Assembly (NCBI GenBank): GCA_036387415.1
Contig: DASVTU010000019.1
Span: forward strand, 186,001 to 250,000
Length of the DNA stretch: 64,000 bases
Direction: 5' to 3'
From: DASVTU01 sp036387415
Lineage (GTDB): Bacteria > Acidobacteriota > Blastocatellia > Pyrinomonadales > Pyrinomonadaceae
In this document: piece by piece, positions 34,551-44,349 of the stretch
Numbering within the stretch: position 1 is the stretch's first letter
Layout of the letters: each line of letters opens with the position of its first letter
Position numbers and translations under genes: made by a program
The notes under the pieces: generated by a model
Database searches by the model: none
Told to the model about the DNA's origin: nothing
What the model saw: the letters and a program-made list of their open reading frames with translations, nothing else

Positions 34551-35331
34551 GTCCCATCACCTCTTCACAGAGTTTCGCGTACTCGCTCGCGCCCGAAGAT
34601 TGCGGCGCGAAAGTGAAAATCGACTCCTTGTAGGCCGGAGCTTCTTCCAGACGGACGCTCTTGGTAATCACCGTCTCGAACATTTGCGCCCCGAAAACAC
34701 TGCGTATCTGCTCATAAACCTCCCTCGCTAAGGTCGTCCGGCGGTCGTGGAGTGTGACGACGACGCCTAGAACGCGCAGGTTCGGGTTTGGACGCGCCTT
34801 GACCTTCTCGATGGTCTCCAAGAGGTCGTCCGTCCCTTCCAGCGCAAAATAGGAGGATTGGATTGGAATAATGACGTGTGTGGCAGCCACCAGCGCGTTG
34901 ACCGTAATCAGGCCCAGCGTGGGCGGCGTGTCGATGAGCACGATGTCGTAATGACTACGCAAGGATTCCAGACGGTCTTTGAGTCGGAAAGGTGCGTCGA
35001 AATCGCCGACCAGCTTCGATTCCAATTTGGCGAGATTGATTCTGGCGGGGATAATCTCCAACCCTTTGACGGCGGTCGGATAGATGTATCCCTCGTATCC
35101 GTTCAGTCCCTCCACCATCAAGTCGTAGGCCGAACGGTCGATGGTCTGTCCGTCGAGAAACGAGATGGAACTATTACCCTGCGGGTCGAGGTCGATCAGG
35201 AGGACACGTCGGCCACAACGTGCGAAGGCCGCCGCCAGGTTGATTGCTGTGGTGGTCTTGCCCACCCCGCCCTTCTGGTTCGCAATGGCAATGACCACGC
35301 TGAGCGCCGAAGGTGTTTTCTTGTCTGTCAC
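34543..35331 (-). CDS. parA: Chromosome partitioning ATPase ParA (Soj)
   Basis: 262 residues from GTG 35331, which follows AGGAAA; the open frame upstream to 35397 lacks family similarity. Deviant Walker A IANQKGGVGKTTTAINLA, Walker A' LLIDLDPQGNSS and Walker B IVLIDTPPTLGLITVNAL are intact. It binds DNA non-specifically in the ATP form and moves ParB-parS complexes. Overlap with parB indicates coupled translation. Confidence 0.96.
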   Translation of the reverse strand: MTDKKTPSALSVVIAIANQKGGVGKTTTAINLAAAFARCGRRVLLIDLDPQGNSSISFLDGQTIDRSAYDLMVEGLNGYEGYIYPTAVKGLEIIPARINLAKLESKLVGDFDAPFRLKDRLESLRSHYDIVLIDTPPTLGLITVNALVAATHVIIPIQSSYFALEGTDDLLETIEKVKARPNPNLRVLGVVVTLHDRRTTLAREVYEQIRSVFGAQMFETVITKSVRLEEAPAYKESIFTFAPQSSGASEYAKLCEEVMGRV

Positions 35332-35354
35332 ACTAAACAGTTTCCTGGGGTTGA

Positions 35355-35852
35355 CTACATTGTGAGATCGCCCGCCTCGCCGATGACATCCGGCCATTCG
35401 TCTTCCTCGTCCGTGGCGGAGGACGAGGACTCCCCTTCTTCCTCCGCGCCCATAGTATTACGCGAGGCGCGTATGACCTCTTCGTTGACGAAAATCGGGC
35501 AGTCCGCCCTGAGCGCCAGCGCAATCGCATCCGACGGGCGCGAATCGAGCAGAACTTTTTCGCCCGCATTGTTACGCATCTCGATGACCGCGAAGAACGT
35601 GTTGTCGCGTAATTCCGTCACCACGACGCGTTCGACCTGCGCTCCCATCTCGATAATCAGATTACGCAAAAGATCGTGTGTCATGGGACGTTGTGGCGCG
35701 ATTTTTTCGATTTCCAGAGCGATAGCGTTGGCTTCGTATGCTCCGACCCAGATCGGCAGCATGGTGTCGCTCGACACGTCTTTGAGGATGATGATGGGCG
35801 TGCCGCTGCTCGGATCCATCATCAAACCTCTAATTTTAACTTCTATTTCCAT
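35355..35852 (-). CDS. Bifunctional nuclease (BFN/DUF151) family protein
   Basis: A 165-residue protein. The BFN domain covers residues 1-130: VKIRGLMMDPSSGTPIIILK, LPIWVGAYEANAIALEIE, MTHDLLRNLI, and LDSRPSDAIALALRADCPIF. The last ~35 residues are acidic and Ser-rich. Plant relatives show RNase and DNase activity; the bacterial role is unclear. It is 23 bases upstream of the parA start on the same strand. Confidence 0.9.
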   Translation of the reverse strand: MEIEVKIRGLMMDPSSGTPIIILKDVSSDTMLPIWVGAYEANAIALEIEKIAPQRPMTHDLLRNLIIEMGAQVERVVVTELRDNTFFAVIEMRNNAGEKVLLDSRPSDAIALALRADCPIFVNEEVIRASRNTMGAEEEGESSSSATDEEDEWPDVIGEAGDLTM

Positions 35853-35873
35853 GCCTGTACCTCAACCTTTACA

Positions 35874-37235
35874 TTAAGCCGAGACAGCTATCGCCTCGTC
35901 GGCTCTGACGCCGTAGAGGCTGTTCGCCTTCGCCTCCGTCACATGCACACGCACGATTTTGCCCAAGAGATGCGCTCCGCCTCTAAAGTTGACGACCTTG
36001 TTGCAGGTCGAGTGTCCGGTCACGTCTGCGTCGGATTTGGCGCTCTCGCCCTCAACCAAGACATCCAGTGTCCGACCGACGAAACTTTGCCAGACGCGTC
36101 TCTGGATGGCTTTTTGCAGCCGTTCGAGCGACATGTAGCGCACAGTCTTCTCCTCTTCCGAAACGTCGTCAGGGAGCTTAGCGGCGGGCGTCCCGCGCCT
36201 CTCTGAATACTTGAAGATATAGAGGCTATCGTATTGACAATACTCTACTAAACGCATCGTCTCATCAAACTCTTGTGCGGTCTCGCCGGGGAAGCCGACG
36301 ATGATGTCGCTCGTCAGAGAGAGTCTCTTGCGCGCATTCTTGATGGCTTCCACGCGCGCGAGATAATCGGAGACTTTGTAGCCGCGTCGCATCGCGCGCA
36401 GAATGCGGTCGCTGCCGGACTGCACTGGCAGATGCACCCAGTCGCAGAGGTTATCGTGCTCTTCGAGCGCGGCCACGATGTCCGTATGAAAATCTCTGGG
36501 AAACGAGGTCGTAAACTTGATGCGCGGCATACCCGTTGCTGCCACCGCGCGCAGGAGACGCGAAAACGGCGTCGCCCCATGGAAACCTTCCAGACCCGCC
36601 TCCGTCTTCGGTCTGTAGCTGTTGACGTTCTGGCCGATGAGTTGTACTTCCTGAAAACCCTCTCGCTGCAACTGTCTCACCTGACTCAAGATTTCGCTGG
36701 CCGGACGACTCTGCTCGCGCCCGCGCGAATACGGCACGATGCAGTAGGTGCAGAACTTGTTGCAGCCTTCGATGATGGGTACGAAGGCGACGTGTGGCGA
36801 GCGCCGTTCGACGTGCGAGACATCCCACGTCTCGCCTTCCAGACGTTCGCCGAGGTCGATGGCCTTCGCCTCCCCGCCACGCACGCGCTCGATGAGCGTC
36901 GGCAGACGGTCGGTGGCGCGCGTTCCGACTACCAAACGGACAGACGTTGCCTGGTCAAACAGTGCTTCGCCTTCCAGTTGCGCCACGCATCCCAAGATGC
37001 CTATGACGGGCTCGCCCCTTCCACGACGCGCTTTGCGTATCTCCCCTATGCGATTAAAAACCTTCTGTTCCGCACGCGCGCGTACAGAACATGTGTTGAA
37101 TAGCACCACGTCAGCCTCTTGCGCTGTGGAGAGGAGGTCGTATCCGGCTGCGCGCAGACGTGTCGCCGCGCGCTCCGTGTCGGCGTTGTTCATCTGACAA
37201 CCGAAGGTCTCTATGTAAACGCTTGCCTTGCTCAT
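35874..37235 (-). CDS. miaB: tRNA-2-methylthio-N6-dimethylallyladenosine synthase MiaB
   Basis: 453 residues from ATG 37235, preceded by GAGAAGGG; a longer frame reaches 37283. It methylthiolates i6A37 of tRNAs. Domain order: UPF0004 with three cluster Cys (ETFGCQMN, NTCSVR, GILGCVAQ), radical-SAM CxxxCxxC in EGCNKFCTYCIVPYSRGRE, and a C-terminal TRAM domain with VLVEGESAKSDADVTGHST. The combination with NKFCTYC favours MiaB over RimO or MtaB. Confidence 0.95.
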   Translation of the reverse strand: MSKASVYIETFGCQMNNADTERAATRLRAAGYDLLSTAQEADVVLFNTCSVRARAEQKVFNRIGEIRKARRGRGEPVIGILGCVAQLEGEALFDQATSVRLVVGTRATDRLPTLIERVRGGEAKAIDLGERLEGETWDVSHVERRSPHVAFVPIIEGCNKFCTYCIVPYSRGREQSRPASEILSQVRQLQREGFQEVQLIGQNVNSYRPKTEAGLEGFHGATPFSRLLRAVAATGMPRIKFTTSFPRDFHTDIVAALEEHDNLCDWVHLPVQSGSDRILRAMRRGYKVSDYLARVEAIKNARKRLSLTSDIIVGFPGETAQEFDETMRLVEYCQYDSLYIFKYSERRGTPAAKLPDDVSEEEKTVRYMSLERLQKAIQRRVWQSFVGRTLDVLVEGESAKSDADVTGHSTCNKVVNFRGGAHLLGKIVRVHVTEAKANSLYGVRADEAIAVSA

Positions 37236-37333
37236 GCTTGCCCTTCTCGAATCCTTCGCGACGGAGTGTAGCAGAATTTTCATCCCCGTTGCGAGAAGCT
37301 TTTCCCCAATGCTGCTTCGTTAGCCCGCCAACG

Positions 37334-39211
37334 TCAGCTTTTCGACATCTTTTGACCGCGCAGAGGACGCTTTTTCTCCACATGTCTGCGGCGCGCTGCG
37401 CTTCCCTGTGAACCGTGCGACGTGGCATCTTCGGCAGGAGGCGTCCGTCCGTTCTCTAACATCCAACGCGCCGTCTCACGCGCCGTCTCGACATCTTCGG
37501 CCCCGCCAATCATGCGCGCCAGTTCGCCCACGCGCTCCTCCACTTCGAGTTCTCTCACACGCGTCACGGTGCGTCCCTCTTCGACGCCCTTCGTCACAGT
37601 GTAATGATGGTCTGCAAAGCGCGCGATTTGCGGCTGGTGCGTCACGCAGATGACCTGCTGCGCCGCCGAGAGCGTGGAGAGTCTGCGACCCACCGCTTCT
37701 GCGACGCGCCCGCCGATGCCCGTATCAATCTCGTCGAATACGAGCGTCCCGCACGCGTTTTCGCCGTCCGCAACGGCGGCACTCGAAGCCTCACGGCAAA
37801 CCGTCCGCAGCGTCAGCATCAGTCTCGAAAGTTCGCCGCCCGAAGCGACGCGCGACAACGGACGGACGCTCTCGCCGACATTTGCGGAGAAGAGAAATTC
37901 CACGCGGTCTGCCCCGTAAGGCGTCCAGAAAGAAGCGTTGGAGTTCGCCGACGCCTCCGTTCCGGCCTCGGCAAACGCCAGCCCACTCACCGACTCCGGC
38001 ACACCTGTCTCCATCGAGACGACGAAACGCGCACGCTCCAGAGCCACATGACGCAACTCCTCCGTGACCTCTCTCTCCAGACGCGTCGCCGCTGCACGTC
38101 GTATTTTCGTCAGGCGTTTCGCCACAGGCTCGTAGGCGCGCTCCGCACGCTCGACCTCTTCCAGCAGTTCGCGCTCGCGTTCGGCCAGATTTCCCATCTG
38201 CTCCAATTGCCTCTGCAATTCCTCGCGCGCCGCCAGCAGCCCCTGTAAATCGCGCCCGTATTTACGCTTCAGCCGCTCCAATTCAGCCAGACGATTCTCA
38301 ATCTCGGTCAGACGCGACGCAGAGAAATCGACGCCGACGCCGTAGCCGCGTAAGCCTTCGGCCACATCCGTCAGCGCGACACTGGCCGTCTCGACGCCTT
38401 CGAGCAGCGAGGCGACGCGGCTATCAATCGCGCTCAATTCCTGCAGACGACGCCGCACCGCCGCCAGTTGCGACAGTGCGCTTGCGTCGCTCTCGTATAA
38501 CTCTGCGTAGGCGCCCGCGCTCAATTCCAGAGCCTTCTCCGCGTGCGCCAAAAGCGTCCGCTCGGCGGAGAGTTCTTCATCCTCGCCCGCGCGCGGAGCG
38601 GCCTTGTCTATCTCGGCGATTTGAAAACGTAGCATGTCGCTCGCACGTTCGCGTGCCGCCTCATCTCGCTCCAGCGTACGCAAAGCCTCGACCGACGCCT
38701 TCCAACGCGCGTACAGACGACCCGCCTCGCGCCGCACATCGACGCATCCCGCAAAAGCGTCGAGCATGTCGAGTTGCGAACGCGTGGCGGACAGCGTGTA
38801 CTGCTCGCCCTGCCCGTGAATCTCTACCAGAAACGGCTGCAAGTTCTTGAGAGTCGCCGCCGTGACGCTCTTGTCGTTGATAAAAATGCGGCTTCGACCA
38901 CTCGCCTGCACCTCTCTGCGAATCGCAATCTCTTCGTCCGCATCTTTTTCAATGCCGATTTCGGCCAGCGCCACACGCACGCGTCGCTCGCGCTCGCCCG
39001 CCAACTCGAAGATGCCCTCGACCAGCGCCGCGCGCTCGCCCGTACGCACGATGTCTGCCGTCCCGCGTCCGCCGAGCAGCAGTCCGAGCGCATCGACGAC
39101 GATCGATTTACCCGCTCCCGTCTCTCCCGTCAGAAGGTTAAGTCCTTCGTGAAGGTCAAAACTCAAACGTTGAATTACGGCGAGATTTGTGATGCTAAGG
39201 AACTTCAACAT
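37334..39211 (-). CDS. recN: DNA repair protein RecN
   Basis: A 625-residue SMC-like ATPase for double-strand-break repair. Walker A GETGAGKSIVVDALGLLLGG (residues ~30-50), long coiled-coil arms (about 155-370), signature SRVASGGELSRLMLTLR, Walker B LVFDEIDTGIGG and H-loop VICVTHQPQIARFADHH. The C terminus extends ~45 basic residues beyond the usual end (SQGSAARRRHVEKKRPLRGQ). It is divergent from ssb, sharing a short upstream region. Confidence 0.95.
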   Translation of the reverse strand: MLKFLSITNLAVIQRLSFDLHEGLNLLTGETGAGKSIVVDALGLLLGGRGTADIVRTGERAALVEGIFELAGERERRVRVALAEIGIEKDADEEIAIRREVQASGRSRIFINDKSVTAATLKNLQPFLVEIHGQGEQYTLSATRSQLDMLDAFAGCVDVRREAGRLYARWKASVEALRTLERDEAARERASDMLRFQIAEIDKAAPRAGEDEELSAERTLLAHAEKALELSAGAYAELYESDASALSQLAAVRRRLQELSAIDSRVASLLEGVETASVALTDVAEGLRGYGVGVDFSASRLTEIENRLAELERLKRKYGRDLQGLLAAREELQRQLEQMGNLAERERELLEEVERAERAYEPVAKRLTKIRRAAATRLEREVTEELRHVALERARFVVSMETGVPESVSGLAFAEAGTEASANSNASFWTPYGADRVEFLFSANVGESVRPLSRVASGGELSRLMLTLRTVCREASSAAVADGENACGTLVFDEIDTGIGGRVAEAVGRRLSTLSAAQQVICVTHQPQIARFADHHYTVTKGVEEGRTVTRVRELEVEERVGELARMIGGAEDVETARETARWMLENGRTPPAEDATSHGSQGSAARRRHVEKKRPLRGQKMSKS

Positions 39212-39354
39212 GAAGCACTTTCTCGCTTAACGAATAACATTTAATGTATTATATGAAGAAAAATACCCGTTTCTCACGCTTGACCGAACGACGAGGCGAG
39301 CGTAGTATCTCCACTTGCTTTTCATGTGAGAGCCTGAAGAAAGGGCTATACCAA

Positions 39355-39792
39355 ATGTCTTTCAACAAAATCACACTGGTCGGTAATTTAGGGCGCGACC
39401 CCGAACTACGCTACACGCCACAGGGCACGCCCGTATGCAGTTTCACCATCGCTACCAACGAGCGGCGCAAAGATAAATCGGGCGAAAACCAAGATGTCAC
39501 GACGTGGTTCCGCGTCACACTCTGGGGTCGGCAGGCCGAGACAGCCTCGCAGTTTTTGACCAAAGGCCGCCCCGTCTACATCGAAGGACGCCTCCGCGTC
39601 GAAGAATGGACTGACCGCGACGGCAAACAACGTCACACGCTCGAAGTCCACGCCACAGACATGCAATTTATCGGCGGCGGACGCGGCGACGATGCGCCAT
39701 CCGGCGGGTCACGTTCCGACTCCGCTTCGTCCGGCGGCTCCGAGCCGATGGGCGGTGGTGGCGACATCTCCGACGACGACATCCCATTCTAA
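39355..39792 (+). CDS. ssb: Single-stranded DNA-binding protein
   Basis: 145 residues from ATG 39355, chosen because it starts MSFNKITLVGNLGRDPELRY and has AAAGGG about 9 nt upstream; the frame is open to 39244. OB-fold blocks: TTWFRVTLWGRQAETASQFL, GRPVYIEGRLRVEEW and HTLEVHATDMQFIGG. A Gly/Ser-rich linker ends in DDDIPF, the conserved tip that recruits RecO, PriA and other partners. The stop is followed by the 54-bp palindrome. Confidence 0.96.
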   Translation: MSFNKITLVGNLGRDPELRYTPQGTPVCSFTIATNERRKDKSGENQDVTTWFRVTLWGRQAETASQFLTKGRPVYIEGRLRVEEWTDRDGKQRHTLEVHATDMQFIGGGRGDDAPSGGSRSDSASSGGSEPMGGGGDISDDDIPF

Positions 39793-39801
39793 ACCACATC
39801 G

Positions 39802-39859
39802 AACGTAAAGCGTAGAGCAATGTCGGCGCGCCGACATTGCTCTACGCTTTACGTTTTTT
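39802..39859. terminator. 54-bp perfect palindrome, bidirectional terminator
   Basis: Positions 39802-39855 form 27 consecutive base pairs with no loop, checked pair by pair; a T run follows to 39859. It lies between the convergent ssb (ends 39792) and accA (ends 39870). The central 18 bases, ATGTCGGCGCGCCGACAT, also occur inside parB at 34006-34023. In RNA a tip loop of at least 3-4 nt would open. Confidence 0.85.
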
Positions 39860-39869
39860 CGCCGTTATT

Positions 39870-40718
39870 TTAAAGAACTACCGCTCTCTCGACGCCCAGC
39901 GCGCGTAATTTCTCATAGCGACGCGCCAGACGCTCCTCCGTCGAAAGTTTGAGCGCCTCACCTAAACTCTCGCTCAAAGCGATACGAAGCAACTGCGCGG
40001 ATTCGTCCAGCGAAGTATGCGCGCCCGTCGCAGGCTCCGCGACTACACGGTCGATAATTCCCTGTTGGTGCAAGTCTTCCGCCGTCAGACGCAGATATTG
40101 AGCCGCGCGTGGTGCTTCCGCGGCATCCTTCCAGAGAATCGCCGCGCATCCCTCCGGCGTAATCACCGAATAGACAGCGTTTTCCAGCATCAACACATAG
40201 TCGCCGACCCCAATCGCCAACGCCCCGCCCGAACCGCCCTCTCCGATGATGGTGACGATGACTGGCACACGCAGACGCGCCATCTGCAAAAGATTATAGG
40301 CGATGGCTTCGGCCTGTCCACGTTCCTCCGCATCAATCCCAGGGTAAGCACCCGGTGTGTCGATAAAGGTGAGGACGGGACGCCCGAATTTCTCCGCCAG
40401 TTTCATCACACGCAGGGCTTTCCTGTAACCTTCTGGCTTCGGCATCCCGAAATTTCTGTGTCGACGCTGCTTGATGTCGCGCCCCTTCTGCTGTCCCACT
40501 AAGGCGACGGGCAACCCCTCAAACCGCGCAAAACCGCAGATAATCGCCGGATCATCTGCAAAGCGTCGGTCGCCGCGCAACTCCACAAAATCCTCAAACA
40601 GACGCTCGACGTAATCCAATGTGTACGGACGTTCGGCGTGACGCGCCAGTTGGACGCGTTCAAAAGCGGTCGTGCTTCCGCTTCCCTCTAATCGGTCGCC
40701 TTCAGGCGCATCAGACAC
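39870..40718 (-). CDS. accA: Acetyl-CoA carboxylase carboxyltransferase subunit alpha
   Basis: A 282-residue AccA, half of the ACC carboxyltransferase for malonyl-CoA synthesis. Core blocks: RPYTLDYVERLFEDFVELRG, GQQKGRDIKQRRHRNFGMPK, TFIDTPGAYPGIDAEERGQA, VTIIGEGGSGGALAIGVGD and the closing ITPEGCAAILWKDA. E. coli AccA has a ~60-residue helical N terminus before the LARH segment; here only about 25 non-homologous residues precede it, so this subunit interface is shortened. It lies just downstream of dnaE. Confidence 0.95.
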   Translation of the reverse strand: MSDAPEGDRLEGSGSTTAFERVQLARHAERPYTLDYVERLFEDFVELRGDRRFADDPAIICGFARFEGLPVALVGQQKGRDIKQRRHRNFGMPKPEGYRKALRVMKLAEKFGRPVLTFIDTPGAYPGIDAEERGQAEAIAYNLLQMARLRVPVIVTIIGEGGSGGALAIGVGDYVLMLENAVYSVITPEGCAAILWKDAAEAPRAAQYLRLTAEDLHQQGIIDRVVAEPATGAHTSLDESAQLLRIALSESLGEALKLSTEERLARRYEKLRALGVERAVVL

Positions 40719-40770
40719 AGACGCAACTCCTTACCCAATCGTTTTCGTGTGACTCAAAAAAGATGACGGA

Positions 40771-43700
40771 TTATATCGCCGCAGTCAAGGGCGCGACTGC
40801 CGTCGCCGCAGGCTCTCGACGCACAGCGTTTAACCATTCCACTTTACAACCTAATTCGCGCAACGCCGACTCCAATTCCAAACTCCCTTTAACTCGCAGA
40901 GCACCATGCGCGCGCGTACGCACCAACACCGCTCCGTCCAGATACATCTCCACCAAAACCTCACACTCACCTTTATGTCTATCCAGCAGACGCCAGATTG
41001 GTTCCAGATGTCTCTCCGTCGAGGCCGAAGCGGGTAGACGCAGCACCATCGACCGCGCACGTCGCTGTAAAATATCATCCAGACGTGCAACTTCCTCCGC
41101 GATAATTGTGGCGCTACCCTCGTCGCTCAATTCCAGTTTTCCTGTCACCAGGACAGCCGCGTCGTCTTGTAATAATTGCTTGCTTTTATTAAAAGCCTCC
41201 GGCCACACGACGCATTTTACGCCTCCCGCACGGTCTTCGAGTCGGAGCAACGCGAAGCGGTCTCCTTTTTTCGTCGTACGCACTTGCAACGCAGTCACGA
41301 TGCCACCCATCGCAACGCGCAATCCACTCTCTAAACTACTTAGATTCAAACTATTAGGGCATTTAAGTTCATCTAAAATCTCATTGAAATTTTCGAGCGG
41401 ATGTCCTGTGATGTAAAAACCTATGGAATTTTTTTCATGCGTCAGAAGCGTCGTGTGCGACCAGATTTCAGCCTCGGGCAGATGCTGTTTCAACTCATCA
41501 TGGGACACCTCGACCGCTCCACCAAACAAGTCGTTTTGCCCGCTCGAACGACTGCGCTGTGCGCGTGCGCCACGCGACAAGGCCGCGTCTACCGACGCAT
41601 ACAGACGCGCACGCCAGGAATGACGGCTTTCGCCCTGCACATTCAGAGAATCGAATGCGCCCGCGCAGACGAGACTCTCCAAAACTCTACGGTTAACGCC
41701 GCGATGCCCTACGCGCTCCGTAAATTCAAAAATCGTGTGGAAAGACCCGACCTCGCTTCTTGCCTCGATGATAGCCTCGACGCTGGATTGTCCGATGCCC
41801 TTGATGGCCGCCAGCCCGTAGCGAATCGCCCCTTTGAGTGGCGTAAACCCTGCGCCGCTCTCGTTGACATCCGGTGGTAAGAGTTCGATACCCACTAAAC
41901 GCAATTCATTCACGTACTTAAAGACTTTACTGGTATCGTCGAGTTCGTTGGAAAGTACCGCCGCGTAGAAGTGTTCGGGATAGTGTGCCTTGAGATAAGC
42001 TGTCTGAAAAGCTAGATATGCATACGCCACACTATGACTTCGGTTGAAGCCATAGTCTGCAAATTGTGCCATTAAAGAGAATATCTGCTGCGCCTTCTCC
42101 TTTTTAATACCTCGTTCGACCGCTCCATCAACGAATTTTTCCTCATGCCGCGCCATCTCCTCGCGTTTTTTCTTGCCCATCGCACGGCGCATCAAATCGG
42201 CCTCGCCGAGACTATAACCCGCCAATTTTTGTGCCAACTGCATAATCTGTTCTTGATAGACGATAATGCCGTAAGTATTCGACAGAATCTCTTTCATCTC
42301 GGGCACGATGTAGCGCACAGATTTATGTCCGTGATGCCGTTCGATAAAATCGTCAACCATCCCACCATCCAGCGGTCCTGGTCGATAGAGTGCATTCAAG
42401 GCGGCGAGGTCTTCCAAGCCTTTGGGTTTGAGACGACGGCAAATCTCCTGCATCCCTGAAGATTCAAATTGAAAAACGGCTTCCGTACATCCGTCTGCGA
42501 AAAGCTTCATACTTTTTGCATCGTCGAGCGGAATGGTCGTCCAGTCAATCTCCGTATTATACGATTGCTTAATGGTTTTTAAGCAATCGCTTATAATCGT
42601 GAGCGCCGTTAGCGCGAGGAAATCCATCTTGAGCATGCCCGTCTTTTCCAAATCCGACATGGCATATTGCGTGGTCAATTCCTGTTTGGACGAAACGGAG
42701 ACAGGAATCAGTTCGTCAAGCGGCGCGGGTGAAATGACGACGCCCGCCGCATGTACCGAAGAGTGACGCGCACAGCCCTCCAACCGCCTGGCTAAGTCGA
42801 TTAGTTCCCTCACTTGCGCGTTTTCCTCAATGGCCGTGCGGAGTTCCGGCACCTGCTCCAGAGCCTGCGTAATAGTCACATTACGCCCACGTACGGGCGG
42901 TGGAATCATCTTGGCAATGCGTTCTACTTCCGCATAAGGCATGCTCAGTGCGCGTCCTACATCCTTGATAGCCGCTTTCGAGGCCAGTGTTCCGAAGGTG
43001 ATAATCTGGCAGACGGAATTGCGTCCATAGAGGTCTGAGACGTGATGTATCACCTCCTCACGCCCGCGTACGCAGAAATCAATATCAATATCGGGCATCG
43101 AGACGCGTTCGGGGTTGAGGAATCTCTCAAAAAGGAGGTCATATTGCAGTGGGTCAACGTCGGTAATTTCGAGGCAGTAAGCCACCAACGAGCCAGCCGC
43201 AGAACCTCGACCGGGACCGACCGGAACGGCGTGGTCTTTCGCATACTTGATAAAGTCCCACACAATCAAGAAATAACTGGCAAAGCCCATCTGTTTAATC
43301 ATCGCGATTTCGCGCGAGATGCGTTCCTGATACTCCGACAGCGTATGTCTCGACTCACCGCGTGACATCGCAGGTTCCCAAACCTTCGCGCGTCGCTTTT
43401 CATACCCTTCCCTCACGACTTTTTCAAAATATTCATCCACGCTCAGGTCTTTATCGGACGCGGGGATGGGAAAGTTGGGAACGTGGTTGACGCCTGAGGG
43501 TAAGTCGAGTTGACACATCTCCGCAATTTCCACTGTACGCGTGAGCACTTCTGGTATTTCATGGCCGAAGATAGCCCACATCTCTTCCGGCGAACGCACA
43601 TAGAAATTGGGCGAACCATAACGAAGACGGTTCGTGTCTTGGACGGTTTTCCCAGACCCGATGCATAAAAGAACATCGTGCGCGCGTGCATCGTCCGGCC

Positions 43701-44349
43701 TTAAATAATGTGCGTCGTTGGTGGCAACGAGCGGCACGCCGGTTCGCTTCGAGAGTTCGACCAGAGACTTTCTGATACGTTTTTGTACGTCGAGATCGTG
43801 TTCCTGTATTTCGAGAAAGTAGTTTCCCTTGCCGAGAATCTCTTCAAATTCGTGCGCGGCCGTGGCCGCCTCGTCGCAGGCTCCGCGTGCCAGCAAGGCC
43901 GAGGGCACACCTGACATACAGGCTGACAGTGCCACCAAGCCCGCGCTATGTTTGGAGAGGAGTTCGCGGTCGATGCGTGGCTTATAGTAGAAACCCTCAG
44001 TATAGGCTTTCGAGGTGAGACGGACGAGATTGTGATAGCCCTCAAGGTTCTTCGCTAAAAGAATCAGATGATGATTGGCTTTCTCGCCGGGAGTGCCCGT
44101 AGACTTCTCTCTATCCAGACGGCTGCCGCGCGTAATATAAACTTCGCAACCGATGATAGGCTTGACACCCTGAGCCTTCATCGCCTGATAGAAGGAGACC
44201 GCGCCGAACATGTTGCCGTGGTCTGTCACGGCGCATGCAGGCATTCCTAATTCGGCTACGCGTTGTGAGAGAGGTTTGATTTGAATAGCGCCGTCAAGCA
44301 GACTGTAATCTGTGTGTAGATGTAGGTGTACGAAATTTTTATCGGGCAT
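40771..44349 (-). CDS. dnaE: DNA polymerase III subunit alpha
   Basis: 1192 residues from ATG 44349 (MPDKNFVHLHLHTDYSLLDG), the family start; the frame is open to 44421. Order: PHP domain (HLHLHTDYS, CAVTDHGNMFGAVSFYQ), polymerase palm (VGPGRGSAAGSLVAYCL, MPDIDIDFCVRGREEVIHHV), tandem HhH and C-terminal OB fold (MGGIVTALQVRTTKKGDRFA) with a degenerate tail. It is the replicative polymerase. No dnaE2-type context. Confidence 0.97.
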   Translation of the reverse strand: MPDKNFVHLHLHTDYSLLDGAIQIKPLSQRVAELGMPACAVTDHGNMFGAVSFYQAMKAQGVKPIIGCEVYITRGSRLDREKSTGTPGEKANHHLILLAKNLEGYHNLVRLTSKAYTEGFYYKPRIDRELLSKHSAGLVALSACMSGVPSALLARGACDEAATAAHEFEEILGKGNYFLEIQEHDLDVQKRIRKSLVELSKRTGVPLVATNDAHYLRPDDARAHDVLLCIGSGKTVQDTNRLRYGSPNFYVRSPEEMWAIFGHEIPEVLTRTVEIAEMCQLDLPSGVNHVPNFPIPASDKDLSVDEYFEKVVREGYEKRRAKVWEPAMSRGESRHTLSEYQERISREIAMIKQMGFASYFLIVWDFIKYAKDHAVPVGPGRGSAAGSLVAYCLEITDVDPLQYDLLFERFLNPERVSMPDIDIDFCVRGREEVIHHVSDLYGRNSVCQIITFGTLASKAAIKDVGRALSMPYAEVERIAKMIPPPVRGRNVTITQALEQVPELRTAIEENAQVRELIDLARRLEGCARHSSVHAAGVVISPAPLDELIPVSVSSKQELTTQYAMSDLEKTGMLKMDFLALTALTIISDCLKTIKQSYNTEIDWTTIPLDDAKSMKLFADGCTEAVFQFESSGMQEICRRLKPKGLEDLAALNALYRPGPLDGGMVDDFIERHHGHKSVRYIVPEMKEILSNTYGIIVYQEQIMQLAQKLAGYSLGEADLMRRAMGKKKREEMARHEEKFVDGAVERGIKKEKAQQIFSLMAQFADYGFNRSHSVAYAYLAFQTAYLKAHYPEHFYAAVLSNELDDTSKVFKYVNELRLVGIELLPPDVNESGAGFTPLKGAIRYGLAAIKGIGQSSVEAIIEARSEVGSFHTIFEFTERVGHRGVNRRVLESLVCAGAFDSLNVQGESRHSWRARLYASVDAALSRGARAQRSRSSGQNDLFGGAVEVSHDELKQHLPEAEIWSHTTLLTHEKNSIGFYITGHPLENFNEILDELKCPNSLNLSSLESGLRVAMGGIVTALQVRTTKKGDRFALLRLEDRAGGVKCVVWPEAFNKSKQLLQDDAAVLVTGKLELSDEGSATIIAEEVARLDDILQRRARSMVLRLPASASTERHLEPIWRLLDRHKGECEVLVEMYLDGAVLVRTRAHGALRVKGSLELESALRELGCKVEWLNAVRREPAATAVAPLTAAI

